Below, piece after piece: positions 16,362 to 24,994 of a stretch of 55,006 nt of DNA. A program made the position numbers and the translations under genes. The notes under the pieces were generated by a model that saw nothing but the letters and a program-made list of their open reading frames with translations, was not told the origin of the DNA and searched no databases. This stretch comes from Candidatus Gottesmanbacteria bacterium (GTDB lineage: Bacteria > Patescibacteriota > Microgenomatia > UBA10105 > UBA927). Location of the stretch: NCBI GenBank assembly GCA_023245355.1, contig JAHFKN010000003.1:1-55006 (forward strand), in the 5' to 3' direction. Position 1 is the stretch's first letter; each line of letters starts with the position of its first letter.

Positions 16362-17216
16362 CCGGTCGAATCCCCGTAATGCAGTTCCCATCGAGCGCAG
16401 AATATATCCGGATTTTTCCCGGACAGTTGCCCTGTTGTAGCAATCATTGGTATGGATGTTCATGAGAATCAGCGGCCGGTCTGAGGCTTGAGTAAGTTCT
16501 GCTGCCCGTTTAGGGAGCCGAAGCATGGCTTCATTGAATGCAATCAGTTGCTGATAACTCATTTTTGAGCCGCGTGCGGATGATACGTCCGGTCTGGACT
16601 GCATGACAATGCCGATGTCTATATGGCGGATAAAGAGCTGTACTATCGCTATAACCTCAGAGAGTCGGGCAGGCTTTCCCGTGTGAAATTCCATCATATC
16701 GGCGAATGTGATTGCATGTAATAGATGCTGTTCATAAAACCGTAGGGTACTGCTCTGTTCCATTTCTCCTCCGTATGCGAGTTCAGACGCATGCGAATCG
16801 ATTCTTGAAGCTGCCCGCAGCAACCGGTATATATTGAGGTCTTCCCGTCTGTTGAGAGCAGGTAAATCAATCCGTCTGGGCTCGTTATAGACCACATGGG
16901 AAATATGCAGGTTCTTTAGTTGTCTGTCTGTCTCGCGGAGTATCGTGGACTTGAGTGATTTGGGAGGGCCGGGTATATCAGCAGTAGCCCAGGGGCGCAA
17001 TGCAGCTAAACGGCGTAATCTTCCTGCGGAATATGGGTATATTTCTCCCTGGTGGATGATAGTGATATGGTCGGTAGATTCACCGTCATGGAGTTTTGGG
17101 AGCCGGGCAAATACGCTGTCCCAATTTTCCGCCGGTCTCGGGAGCGGATACGGACGTGTACGTTTGAAGTCGGAAGTAACGCTTCTATACAATAATTTGA
17201 ACGTTTCCAGCATGGA
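16356..17216 (-). CDS. Hypothetical protein, 286 residues
   Basis: A soluble, mostly helical protein with many His, Arg and Met residues (HAITFADMMEFHTGKPARLSEVIAIV) and a C-terminal LILMNIHTNDCYNRA segment. A longer version from GTG 17264 is possible; ATG 17216 is chosen as the first ATG. It lies within the glycosyltransferase region on the opposite strand. I do not recognise the family. Confidence 0.6.
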   Translation of the reverse strand, partial: SMLETFKLLYRSVTSDFKRTRPYPLPRPAENWDSVFARLPKLHDGESTDHITIIHQGEIYPYSAGRLRRLAALRPWATADIPGPPKSLKSTILRETDRQLKNLHISHVVYNEPRRIDLPALNRREDLNIYRLLRAASRIDSHASELAYGGEMEQSSTLRFYEQHLLHAITFADMMEFHTGKPARLSEVIAIVQLFIRHIDIGIVMQSRPDVSSARGSKMSYQQLIAFNEAMLRLPKRAAELTQASDRPLILMNIHTNDCYNRATVREKSGYILRSMGTALRGFDRS

Positions 17217-17349
17217 GAATAGTTGCGGACAGAATATTGTCCAATATCCTATCACATATGTCACGTGATAGACAGATTAGGCCGGAAGGACGGCACATTA
17301 CACTCGTATCACATTGTTGTTCTGTAGTGTGGTACCATCAGGATTCTTT

Positions 17350-17583
17350 ATGGAACGGAAAGAACAACGGCGGCTTCATTTGCTTACCGGTCTTATGCGG
17401 GATGCTTCCGAATTTGAAGAAGAAGCAATAAAGATTGAAGTGTTTTTGGGCGGCAGATGGAAACGCCGCGTTATGGTACTCCCGAAGTGGCAAATAACTA
17501 TCATGCAGCAGCGTGGCGTGTATCATATGACGGATGATGACAAAGAGGAAATACAAGTGCGGTTAGCACGGAAGCCAAGGTGA
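17350..17583 (+). CDS. Hypothetical protein, 77 residues
   Basis: A charged small protein: MERKEQRRLHLLTGLMRDASEFEEEAIKIEVFLGG and then WKRRVMVLPKWQITIMQQRG, with an acidic MTDDDKEE stretch. ATG 17350 is chosen over 17314 because TACCAT lies 12 bases upstream. No family recognised. Confidence 0.45.
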   Translation: MERKEQRRLHLLTGLMRDASEFEEEAIKIEVFLGGRWKRRVMVLPKWQITIMQQRGVYHMTDDDKEEIQVRLARKPR

Positions 17584-17596
17584 GTTTACCTTGTTG

Positions 17597-17884
17597 TTAT
17601 AATCCCCACGGCGACCGATCTCCAGGAAGCGGCATTGCTCCAAGGGGGCCCTTAATGAGAAAAGAATCGGAATGTGTGCTGCGTCGCTGTCGTGGAAATT
17701 GGTTTTTGAAAATTCTCATTGCCTCACGGGCTGCGCGTCCCGATGGAAATGTAAGTTGAAGGGTTTCGTCTTTTTTAATCCAGTCCTCAAATGGCTGGAG
17801 ATCTTCAGGGAGTTCATGAGTGATAGTAAGAAATCCAACGTGGCGCTCATTTTTTAGTGAAATTTGCATGGTCGTTTGTGCCAT
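17597..17884 (-). CDS. Hypothetical protein, 95 residues
   Basis: It starts MAQTTMQISLKNERHVGFLTI, with a helical AAREAMRIFKNQF region and a Pro/Gly-rich end. ATG 17884 is chosen: a GAAAGG ribosome-binding site is just upstream and TATAAT (17909-17914, minus strand) lies 24 bases before it. It is divergent from the GT4 gene at 17983. No family recognised. Confidence 0.5.
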   Translation of the reverse strand: MAQTTMQISLKNERHVGFLTITHELPEDLQPFEDWIKKDETLQLTFPSGRAAREAMRIFKNQFPRQRRSTHSDSFLIKGPLGAMPLPGDRSPWGL

Positions 17885-17982
17885 AATAATCGCCTTTCTA
17901 TGCTTTATATTATATACCCATTTGGCAATAATTTGCTTCATATATGCTCACGTGCAGTATACGTACGTGTTATTATGAATAT

Positions 17983-19023
17983 ATGAAAATTGCTGTCCTT
18001 GCCCCGCCGTATTTACCGGTGCCACCGCCCCTCTACGGCGGAACAGAAAAAATAGTATCCCTCCTTACCGAAGGATTGGTTGCATCAGGCCACGATGTGA
18101 CGCTGTTTGCCAGCGGAGACAGTAAAACGGGCGCAACGCTTTCCTCGATATATCCTGCCGCATTGGGAAACAGCGGACTGACCAAAAGCGATACCAGCAA
18201 ACCATTGGCCCACTATCATGCATGTTATGCCCGGGCGGGCGAATTTGACATCATACACAGTCATGGGCAGTATTTGAGCTTGCCTGAAGCCGACGGTTTG
18301 AAAACCCCGGTTGTATTTACCTGGCACGGATCGTTTTATGAAGGGGAAACGACACCGGAAAAACGCGAAACGCTCAGAACCTACCGGCATCTTAACTACA
18401 TTTCCATATCCGATAATCAGCGCGGCGGGTTGCCGGAACTTCATTATGCGGCAACGGTATACAACGCACTCGATATAGCCGCCTATACATTTGTGGCAAC
18501 CCCCAGAGACTACCTTCTGTGGGTGGGTCGTGTAAGCCCCAAAAAAGGCGCGTTAGATGCGATTCTCGCCGCAAAACGGCTGGGTATCAGGCTTGAGATG
18601 GCTGCAGCGATAGACCCTATTGACCGCCCGTTCTTTGAGGAGAAGATTAAGCCGCTTATCGACGGAAAACAGATTATCTATCATGGTGAAGTAGGTCACG
18701 CCTCCCTTATCGAGTTATACGGAGGAGCAATCGCGACATTGTATCCTATTTCCTGGCATGAACCGTTTGGTTTGGTTATGGCAGAAAGTATGTCCTGTGG
18801 TACTCCGGTTGTTGCCTACAACATCGGTTCAATACCGGAGATAGTAAAAGATAGATTGACCGGCTTTGTTATAGATCAGTCACGAGGCGTAGATGGTCTT
18901 GTTGATGCGATCAAACGTATTGGTTCGATAGAACGCAAGGCATGCAGAACATACGCGGAAAAACGATTTCATAAGGACCGGATGGTAAAAGATTACGAAG
19001 CGGTGTATCGGAAATTTATATGA
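17983..19023 (+). CDS. GT4-family glycosyltransferase, first of a tandem pair
   Basis: A GT-B enzyme of 346 residues. It starts MKIAVLAPPYLPVPPPLYGGTEKIV, the same subgroup motif as the protein at 15279. The donor site is HEPFGLVMAESMSCGTPVVAY followed by IPEIVKDRLTGFVID; the C-terminus has VDGLVDAIKRIGSIERKACR. TATTAT (17971-17976) ends six bases before ATG 17983. Its TGA overlaps the ATG of the next transferase (ATGA), so the two are translationally coupled. Confidence 0.92.
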   Translation: MKIAVLAPPYLPVPPPLYGGTEKIVSLLTEGLVASGHDVTLFASGDSKTGATLSSIYPAALGNSGLTKSDTSKPLAHYHACYARAGEFDIIHSHGQYLSLPEADGLKTPVVFTWHGSFYEGETTPEKRETLRTYRHLNYISISDNQRGGLPELHYAATVYNALDIAAYTFVATPRDYLLWVGRVSPKKGALDAILAAKRLGIRLEMAAAIDPIDRPFFEEKIKPLIDGKQIIYHGEVGHASLIELYGGAIATLYPISWHEPFGLVMAESMSCGTPVVAYNIGSIPEIVKDRLTGFVIDQSRGVDGLVDAIKRIGSIERKACRTYAEKRFHKDRMVKDYEAVYRKFI

Positions 19024-20144
19024 ATATAGGATTGTATATTTCACCTGCTCATGCGGTTCCGCCGAAAGAAAACAGTATCCTGGCTCCGTGGATCCTTGTG
19101 CACCAGTTGGCAGAAGGGTTGGTGGCTGACGGGCATGACGTCACCCTGTTTGCCGCAAAGGGGAGTAAGACTAAAGCAAAGCTTGTTTCCGGCGGTATTG
19201 ATCCTGCGGTTGAAAAATTGCCGGAGTACGGCGATAAAGATGATTACCGTGCATATGTCGTGGCTCAGGAGCTGGCGCTGATGCGTGAAGTGATAGGGTG
19301 TGCGAAAGCCGGCAAACTGGATATCGTGCATATACACCAACCGGTGGAACGGTTGTACCCGGCGCTTCTGGCTATGCCGGCACATATCCCGGTCGTCATT
19401 ACGTTTCATGACCCTATTTCTCCTGCGCGGTTTGCCGCGTTGGAAAAGCTTATGGAGTTAGGAAATATTCATTTTGTGTCGTTATCCAAATCCCAACAAC
19501 ACGGCGTACCGTTTCCGTTTGCGGCAGTGGTGCCCAATGGCGTCGATACGAAGCAATTTATACCTGACAGGGCATTACCGCTTCATAAGCGGCCGTTACT
19601 TATGACCGGCAGGATTGTGCAACAAAAAGGGTTTGGTGATGCTATAGAAGCCGCCAAGCGGTCTGCCATGCGGCTTTTGATCATAGGCCAGGAATATCCG
19701 CATCAGAAAATAGCCCATGCGTATTTTGAGACAGAGGTGAAGCCGTATATAGACGGTAAACACGTGTTGTGGGAGTCAGTCGTAAAACACGAACATCTCG
19801 TAGGTCATTATCAAACTGCGGCAGCGTTACTGTTTCCCATCCAATGGGAAGAGCCGTTCGGGCTCGTCATGATAGAAGCGATGAGCTGCGGGACACCCGT
19901 TATAGCCTACAACCGCGGGTCAGTGCCGGAGATCGTCGTTGACGGGAAGACCGGTTTTATCGTGGATCCGGAAAAAGGGGTGGACGGATTGGCAGATGCG
20001 ATCAAACATATCGGAGATATTGACCGGAAGGTATGCAGAACGTATGTCGAGAAACACTTTTCGCTTGAAATAATGGTGAAAGGGTACGAAGCGGTATATA
20101 AAAAAATCCTCCATTCTTCCGGATCCGGAATGTCTTCAAAATAG
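19020..20144 (+). CDS. GT4-family glycosyltransferase, second of a tandem pair
   Basis: A GT-B enzyme of 374 residues and a clear paralogue of the preceding gene. The donor site is EEPFGLVMIEAMSCGTPVIAY, then VPEIVVDGKTGFIVDPEKGVDGLADAI, and a matching VCRTYVEKHF C-terminus. The N-terminal GGTE motif is replaced by AVPPKENSILAPW, so the acceptor loop differs from its neighbour. This suggests duplication followed by a change of acceptor. It starts within the stop codon of the upstream gene. Confidence 0.92.
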   Translation: MNIGLYISPAHAVPPKENSILAPWILVHQLAEGLVADGHDVTLFAAKGSKTKAKLVSGGIDPAVEKLPEYGDKDDYRAYVVAQELALMREVIGCAKAGKLDIVHIHQPVERLYPALLAMPAHIPVVITFHDPISPARFAALEKLMELGNIHFVSLSKSQQHGVPFPFAAVVPNGVDTKQFIPDRALPLHKRPLLMTGRIVQQKGFGDAIEAAKRSAMRLLIIGQEYPHQKIAHAYFETEVKPYIDGKHVLWESVVKHEHLVGHYQTAAALLFPIQWEEPFGLVMIEAMSCGTPVIAYNRGSVPEIVVDGKTGFIVDPEKGVDGLADAIKHIGDIDRKVCRTYVEKHFSLEIMVKGYEAVYKKILHSSGSGMSSK

Positions 20145-20183
20145 ATTACACACTCCCGGTTGCCTCCGTGCTATGATGATTTT

Positions 20184-21740
20184 ATGCCGGTATTATTAAA
20201 GAAGCATGGCTTCCATACGGCGGATTCCGCCAAAGAAGGAGCGCGCAGCGGATCAAAACACGCGATGCGTGTGTTATTTGTTACCAGTGAAATTGCGACA
20301 CTGTATAAGCGTGGAGGACTTGCCGATGTGAGTTACGCATTGCCTGTCGCACTGTCCCAATTGGGGGTGAATATATCCGTTGCCATGCCGTATTATGAGA
20401 GCGTCACAACCAAGGGTGTTACCTGCGTAGGACAGCTCGCTCTTGATTATGACCGACGGCGGGAACTCGTTTTTGTCTTCCGTGCGCTGCTTCCGCATTC
20501 GCATGTACGTGCGTATCTGTTCCGCCATCCGTTACTCAATAATTATGACGATCTCCATATCGCGGACCGGTTTGCATTTTTTTCCAAAGCCGTCGCACAG
20601 TTGTCGCTGTATTCAGAGGAAATGCTGGGAGGGCCGTACGATATTATCCACTGCAATGACTGGCATACGGCGCTTATCCCGCTTCTGATCGGCGAACAAA
20701 GTAAGGTAGGGTACCGGGAGCGGCCACGACCGCTATCGGCTGCGCCGAAGGCGCTGGCGGGCGGGGAAACTATCCAATCGAAGCGGGTAAAAACTATACT
20801 TACCGTACATAATTTGCTGTATCAGGGTGAGACAGGTTCATCGATCACACTCAAACTCGGATTTCCGAAACCGTTATTCCATCCGTTTATGACACCGCTT
20901 GGGCGGGCCGTACGGTTGCTCACCGAGGGATTTGAGTATGCAGATAAGGTCACAACGGTTTCTCCGACCTATGCCAAAGAGATTGCCGCAGGGAAGCACG
21001 GAAAACGCGTCGTAGAAGTATTCAGCCGCAGAAAAGACCGCATGATCGGTATATTAAACGGTTTGGACAGCAAACTGTGGGATCCCAGAAATGACCCTTC
21101 GCTGCCTGTCCATTACGATGCTTCGACGGTAGTTTCTGCTAAAAGAGTGATTAAAGCGCAGTTGCGGAAAGCGCTCAGGCTCCCGGAATCGGAAGCGCCG
21201 CTTTTCGGATTTGTCGGGAGGCTTGAAAGCAGGCAAAAGGGCCTGGATCTTATCGCGCGCGTGATAAAAAAGCTTGCGGGCGAAGCGTATCAACTGGTGC
21301 TTCTGGGTACCGGACAGAAGAAGCTGGTGGCTCTCTTTGAGCGCCTGGCGGCAGAGCATAAAAACGTCGTGTTTGTCCACACATTTGATGAACGGTTAGC
21401 TCGCAGGATATATGCCGGGAGTGATGTTATGCTTGTTCCTTCGAAATTTGAGCCGTGCGGTTTGACTCAGCTCATTGCCATGCGGTACGGGACATTACCG
21501 TTGGTACGGAAAACAGGCGGCCTTGCCGATACGGTGCACGACGGGAAAACCGGTTTTGTGTTTACGCCGTATACGAGTACCGCCCTTGCCGACAAGATGA
21601 AAGAGGCGATTGCCCTCTATCATGAGAAACCTGCCCGCTTTGAAGCGATGACGGCGCATGTGATGGGATTGGATTTTTCCTGGCAGCATCAGGTAAAAGA
21701 ATACCTCGCGTTATATCAAAGCCTGCTCAAATCTTCCTGA
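20184..21740 (+). CDS. glgA: GT5-family starch/glycogen synthase-like glucosyltransferase
   Basis: Family members extend alpha-1,4-glucan from ADP- or UDP-glucose. The protein has 518 residues, a little above the usual 480. After a non-conserved N-terminal extension of about 28 residues, the domain begins MRVLFVTSEIATLYKRGGLADVSYALP; KRGGLAD corresponds to the KxGGLxDV donor loop. IIHCNDWHTAL and the C-terminal EPCGLTQLIAMRYGTLP and GGLADTV motifs are intact. An insert near residue 185 (SKVGYRERPRPLSAAPKAL) is unusual. TATGAT (20172-20177) ends six bases before ATG 20184. No glgC or glgB is seen here. Confidence 0.9.
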   Translation: MPVLLKKHGFHTADSAKEGARSGSKHAMRVLFVTSEIATLYKRGGLADVSYALPVALSQLGVNISVAMPYYESVTTKGVTCVGQLALDYDRRRELVFVFRALLPHSHVRAYLFRHPLLNNYDDLHIADRFAFFSKAVAQLSLYSEEMLGGPYDIIHCNDWHTALIPLLIGEQSKVGYRERPRPLSAAPKALAGGETIQSKRVKTILTVHNLLYQGETGSSITLKLGFPKPLFHPFMTPLGRAVRLLTEGFEYADKVTTVSPTYAKEIAAGKHGKRVVEVFSRRKDRMIGILNGLDSKLWDPRNDPSLPVHYDASTVVSAKRVIKAQLRKALRLPESEAPLFGFVGRLESRQKGLDLIARVIKKLAGEAYQLVLLGTGQKKLVALFERLAAEHKNVVFVHTFDERLARRIYAGSDVMLVPSKFEPCGLTQLIAMRYGTLPLVRKTGGLADTVHDGKTGFVFTPYTSTALADKMKEAIALYHEKPARFEAMTAHVMGLDFSWQHQVKEYLALYQSLLKSS

Positions 21741-21819
21741 TTCTTACTACTTACTCCTGTGCGTTTACAAGTGTTTACAAGTAACTAATACTCCGATGCA
21801 GCCCGTTATGGCCGGGAAT

Positions 21820-22779
21820 TCAGGCAAGAGTATAGTAAACACTCCGTCCTTTGCCGCTTGAGGTAAGAAATCCATAGGAAACCAGCCGTGTCAGATCCCG
21901 GCTCGCAGTGATTTGCGAGATACGGAACCGTTTTTGCACTTCGCGGTTCGTGATTTTTGCACCGGGCATATCCAGCAGCATGCGTATCTGATTCTGGCGG
22001 GTATTGAGGACGCTGACGGAACCATTTCTGCGCTTTTTTTCCGTATCGGGTCCTTCGAAATTTCCAAGAAGCGTTTCATATGCACTGACAACGCTGTTTG
22101 TGTAGTATTCGAGCCAGACGGTCATCTGACCTAATTGCCGTATGCTGTGCAGCGCATGATCGTATGCGTTGGTGTCCCGGGTGAGTTCGGATTCCAGGCT
22201 CAGCATGCCGCGGCAATCATATCCGTGTCTGGTAAGAATGAGGCTGCTTATGAGAAATGTCATCCGCCCGTCTGAGTATTTGTGGAGGGGGGTGTGTGCT
22301 ATATATGCGTGCGTCAGACCAGCGGCAATGACAGGGTGATCCGGCTGTGTTTCTGTGTAGGCGATGAGGTGCTTAATATCGGCAGCACTTTCCCTGACAC
22401 ATCGGGAAATATGCCGGGACAGCATCGGAACAGCTATATGCATAAGTACTTCTATGGCTGATACGGTAAGAGGACGCGCTTGTCCCGTCCACTCGTCGCG
22501 GATGTACATAAGCGCCTGGCGATACAGAAGAGCCTGGTGCTCAATAGGGTGGGGACGTTTGGGGTTCCGGGTAAACAGTCCGGTGAGTTCCTGCATGGTC
22601 ATAGGAAGATTGGCCTGATGTAACGCCGCGAGGATACGCAGACATGTTGCTTCGTGCCGGAGTTCAATTTCTTTCCGGGGCAAGAGGGGTATGCTGAGGG
22701 CACGATTCCTGTATTGGTCAATACGTTTTGTATTGTGCTGGAGTAACGGTGAATAGGTGTATGCAATGGTTGCAGTCAT
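21820..22779 (-). CDS. Fic-like protein with C-terminal winged helix and degenerate active site
   Basis: About 319 residues. The N-terminal part (HNTKRIDQYRNRA and following helices) and the C-terminal winged helix (ITNREVQKRFRISQITASRDLTRLVSYGFL) match the layout of Fic proteins with a DNA-binding end. Fic enzymes AMPylate targets through HPFxDGNGRxxR. Here the matching place reads HKYSDGRMTF: the GN of the loop and the last Arg are missing. The protein is therefore probably inactive as an AMPylator or has become a regulator. ATG 22779 is chosen; an in-frame start at 22833 would add 18 residues. Confidence 0.6.
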   Translation of the reverse strand: MTATIAYTYSPLLQHNTKRIDQYRNRALSIPLLPRKEIELRHEATCLRILAALHQANLPMTMQELTGLFTRNPKRPHPIEHQALLYRQALMYIRDEWTGQARPLTVSAIEVLMHIAVPMLSRHISRCVRESAADIKHLIAYTETQPDHPVIAAGLTHAYIAHTPLHKYSDGRMTFLISSLILTRHGYDCRGMLSLESELTRDTNAYDHALHSIRQLGQMTVWLEYYTNSVVSAYETLLGNFEGPDTEKKRRNGSVSVLNTRQNQIRMLLDMPGAKITNREVQKRFRISQITASRDLTRLVSYGFLTSSGKGRSVYYTLA

Positions 22780-22916
22780 GCCGGTATGTGAAAATATCCC
22801 GGTGATCGTACCATGGAGCTGAGAAAAAATCAAAACGCTTTATAGGCTGTTCATACGGGAAAAGTGCGTTTATGTGATAAGAGAACGATAAGATTATGAT
22901 CCGGTTCGTATGGTAC

Positions 22917-22946
22917 TTGACAACATGTGAAATTCTGACGTACAGT
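22917..22946 (+). promoter_or_regulatory. Promoter of the HTH-Cache/collagen operon
   Basis: TTGACA (22917-22922), an 18-bp spacer and TACAGT (22941-22946). This implies a leader of about 110 nt before ATG 23063. The leader contains a GCGTA/TACGC hairpin and, just before the start, a CGGGCT/AGCCTG stem with one G-U pair. Confidence 0.65.
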
Positions 22947-23062
22947 GGATAGAGAGAGATTCCCTATTAGTAATAACTGTGAAACTCATTGGGAAGCACT
23001 TGTAAAAACCTGCGTATTTTACGCGTCATAACGGGCTAAAGGGTTTGGGAGCCTGCCTAGCT

Positions 23063-24994
23063 ATGCCCAAAACATACACCGTTAAGGAAATTGCCGATAT
23101 ATTAGGGTTCAGCACGAACAGTATCTACACGTTCCTCAAAGAGAAGCGGATTAAAGGCGTACGCATCGGCAAAGGCAGATTCAGAATCCCTGAAGAAGAA
23201 TTATCGCGCATCCTGCATCTTTCTAAAAAACCGGTACGGGATGATACTCTACTTCACGTGTCCGATATTCTCTCTCCGTCTTTGATGTCTGCAGCAGGCG
23301 ATGCCGCGGTGTTTGTTCAGCGTGATCCCGGTTCTTCCCGTCATCAGAATGATACCGTTCTTATACCGAATCTGTTTGATTGGTTCGTCGGGTTAGCAGC
23401 GATTATTACCGGGGTCGCGCTGTTTATATTTAATGCGTCCATAAGCTCACCGAGTCTTTCAAGATTCACTGCATTGTTTCCGTTTATCAGGGTGGTGCTG
23501 ATTGCGGCAGGGTTGGGTGTTATCGTAAGCGGTTCATTGGTCCGTAACAGGATATGGCACGGAGTATTTTTACTCTCGTTATCACTGATGGGGTTTGCAA
23601 ACGTATTCGGGCTCGCACGCACGGGAGATATAGAAGGTGCGCTTATTTACGCAGGTATGGCGCTTGTGACCGGAATAGCCGTCGTCGTGCCGCTCGGGGG
23701 AGTCGTTTCTGTTCTCATCTACGCGACGCTTTTGGCTGTGTTTATCCCGGTAACTATGGTGTTTTTCCCATACGAAGAGCATTTACAGGCAGCTTCCGTA
23801 TTTTTTGGTATGCCGGTATTGACTATGGGCATGATTGCTTCCCTTGCTGCAGCCATCGTGATTTCAGGATTCTGGATAGGATACGCAAAGCACCGGGCAG
23901 CATTTATTGTATCAACTGCTTTTGCCGCAGCGTGTGATCTGGCATTAGCCATATGGTATGCCAATATGCAGTACTGGAGCAGGTCGTTTTTTATGGTCGT
24001 TGTCGGTTTTTTTACCGGATTGTTACCGTACTGGTGGCTGTTGCAGCAGCACGCCCTCCGGCGGCACAAAATTGTATTACACGGGATATTTGTTGCTATC
24101 GGCGGGATACTGCTGGTTACCATCCTTGTTATAAGTTTGCTGCAGCAAAATGTATGGAACTCCAAACAAATAGAATTTTTGAATAAAATTAAAATTGCCC
24201 AAAATGAACTTCAAAATGCCACGATGTCAGTGCAAAGTTCCATAACGGTGGCTTCGATGAACGCTGAGTTTGTCGATACGGTGGTGAAACAGGATTTGCC
24301 CCGGCTGACGGCCAACGCAAAGATTATATATGAAAGCAATCCTGATATACGCCGCCTCGTTTTTTTGGATAAAGACGGCACGGGCGTAGCCCTTTATCCG
24401 TACGGGACATTTGATGAACCGAATTTCGCGTACCGTGATTATTTCCAGAAGCCAAAGGCGACCGGCAAGCCGTACGTGTCCGATGTGTTTAAATCTCTGG
24501 TGGATCACGCGGGAAGATATGTCGCCGTCGTGTCCGTTCCGCTTCACGATAAGAAAGGGAATTTTGTCGGTGTTATTGCTGCATCTTTGGCGCTCGACAG
24601 ATTAGGCATGCACCTGGCGCAAATTGCGGCAGACAAGCAGGGAGAGTATTTTGTCGTAGTTGATGCAAAAGGGAAAATTCTGACGCATCCGGACGAAAAA
24701 TTAGTCGGTACACAGATACCGGTAACCGATCTTCTTGTCAAAGGGATAAACGGGGAAATGGGCGTGCAGCAAAGTACGTTTATCGACGGCTCGTACGGCA
24801 TGGTTGCCTATGCGAATGTCCCGGCGCTCCGTTGGGGGATTAGTCTGAGGGCTGTATCAAGTAATGTTTTTGAGCTTACAGCCATGACGATAACGGCGAT
24901 ATTCGGCGTAGTAACCGTTATCATGCTTTCCGCAATTGCGGTTATTGGCGTTGTATGTGGCCGGACCAGATTCGAAAAAGAAAGCGGACCATAA
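23063..24994 (+). CDS. Membrane one-component regulator: HTH, about nine TM helices, extracellular Cache domain
   Basis: A 643-residue protein. Residues 3-51 are an excisionase/MerR-like helix-turn-helix ([24 protein letters not shown], then [13 protein letters not shown]). About nine hydrophobic helices span residues 100-370. Residues about 375-610 form a double-Cache-like sensor: [51 protein letters not shown] and [16 protein letters not shown] last TM and a short charged tail follow. Cache domains bind small ligands outside the cell; here the signal would pass to a cytoplasmic DNA-binding head. No kinase, HAMP or GGDEF domain is present. Its TAA overlaps the ATG of the collagen-like gene (TAATG). 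Confidence 0.85.
   Translation: MPKTYTVKEIADILGFSTNSIYTFLKEKRIKGVRIGKGRFRIPEEELSRILHLSKKPVRDDTLLHVSDILSPSLMSAAGDAAVFVQRDPGSSRHQNDTVLIPNLFDWFVGLAAIITGVALFIFNASISSPSLSRFTALFPFIRVVLIAAGLGVIVSGSLVRNRIWHGVFLLSLSLMGFANVFGLARTGDIEGALIYAGMALVTGIAVVVPLGGVVSVLIYATLLAVFIPVTMVFFPYEEHLQAASVFFGMPVLTMGMIASLAAAIVISGFWIGYAKHRAAFIVSTAFAAACDLALAIWYANMQYWSRSFFMVVVGFFTGLLPYWWLLQQHALRRHKIVLHGIFVAIGGILLVTILVISLLQQNVWNSKQIEFLNKIKIAQNELQNATMSVQSSITVASMNAEFVDTVVKQDLPRLTANAKIIYESNPDIRRLVFLDKDGTGVALYPYGTFDEPNFAYRDYFQKPKATGKPYVSDVFKSLVDHAGRYVAVVSVPLHDKKGNFVGVIAASLALDRLGMHLAQIAADKQGEYFVVVDAKGKILTHPDEKLVGTQIPVTDLLVKGINGEMGVQQSTFIDGSYGMVAYANVPALRWGISLRAVSSNVFELTAMTITAIFGVVTVIMLSAIAVIGVVCGRTRFEKESGP

Noticed and set aside
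22947-23062. Known c-di-GMP or preQ1 riboswitch
   Set aside because: The conserved core bases of those classes are not present in the leader.
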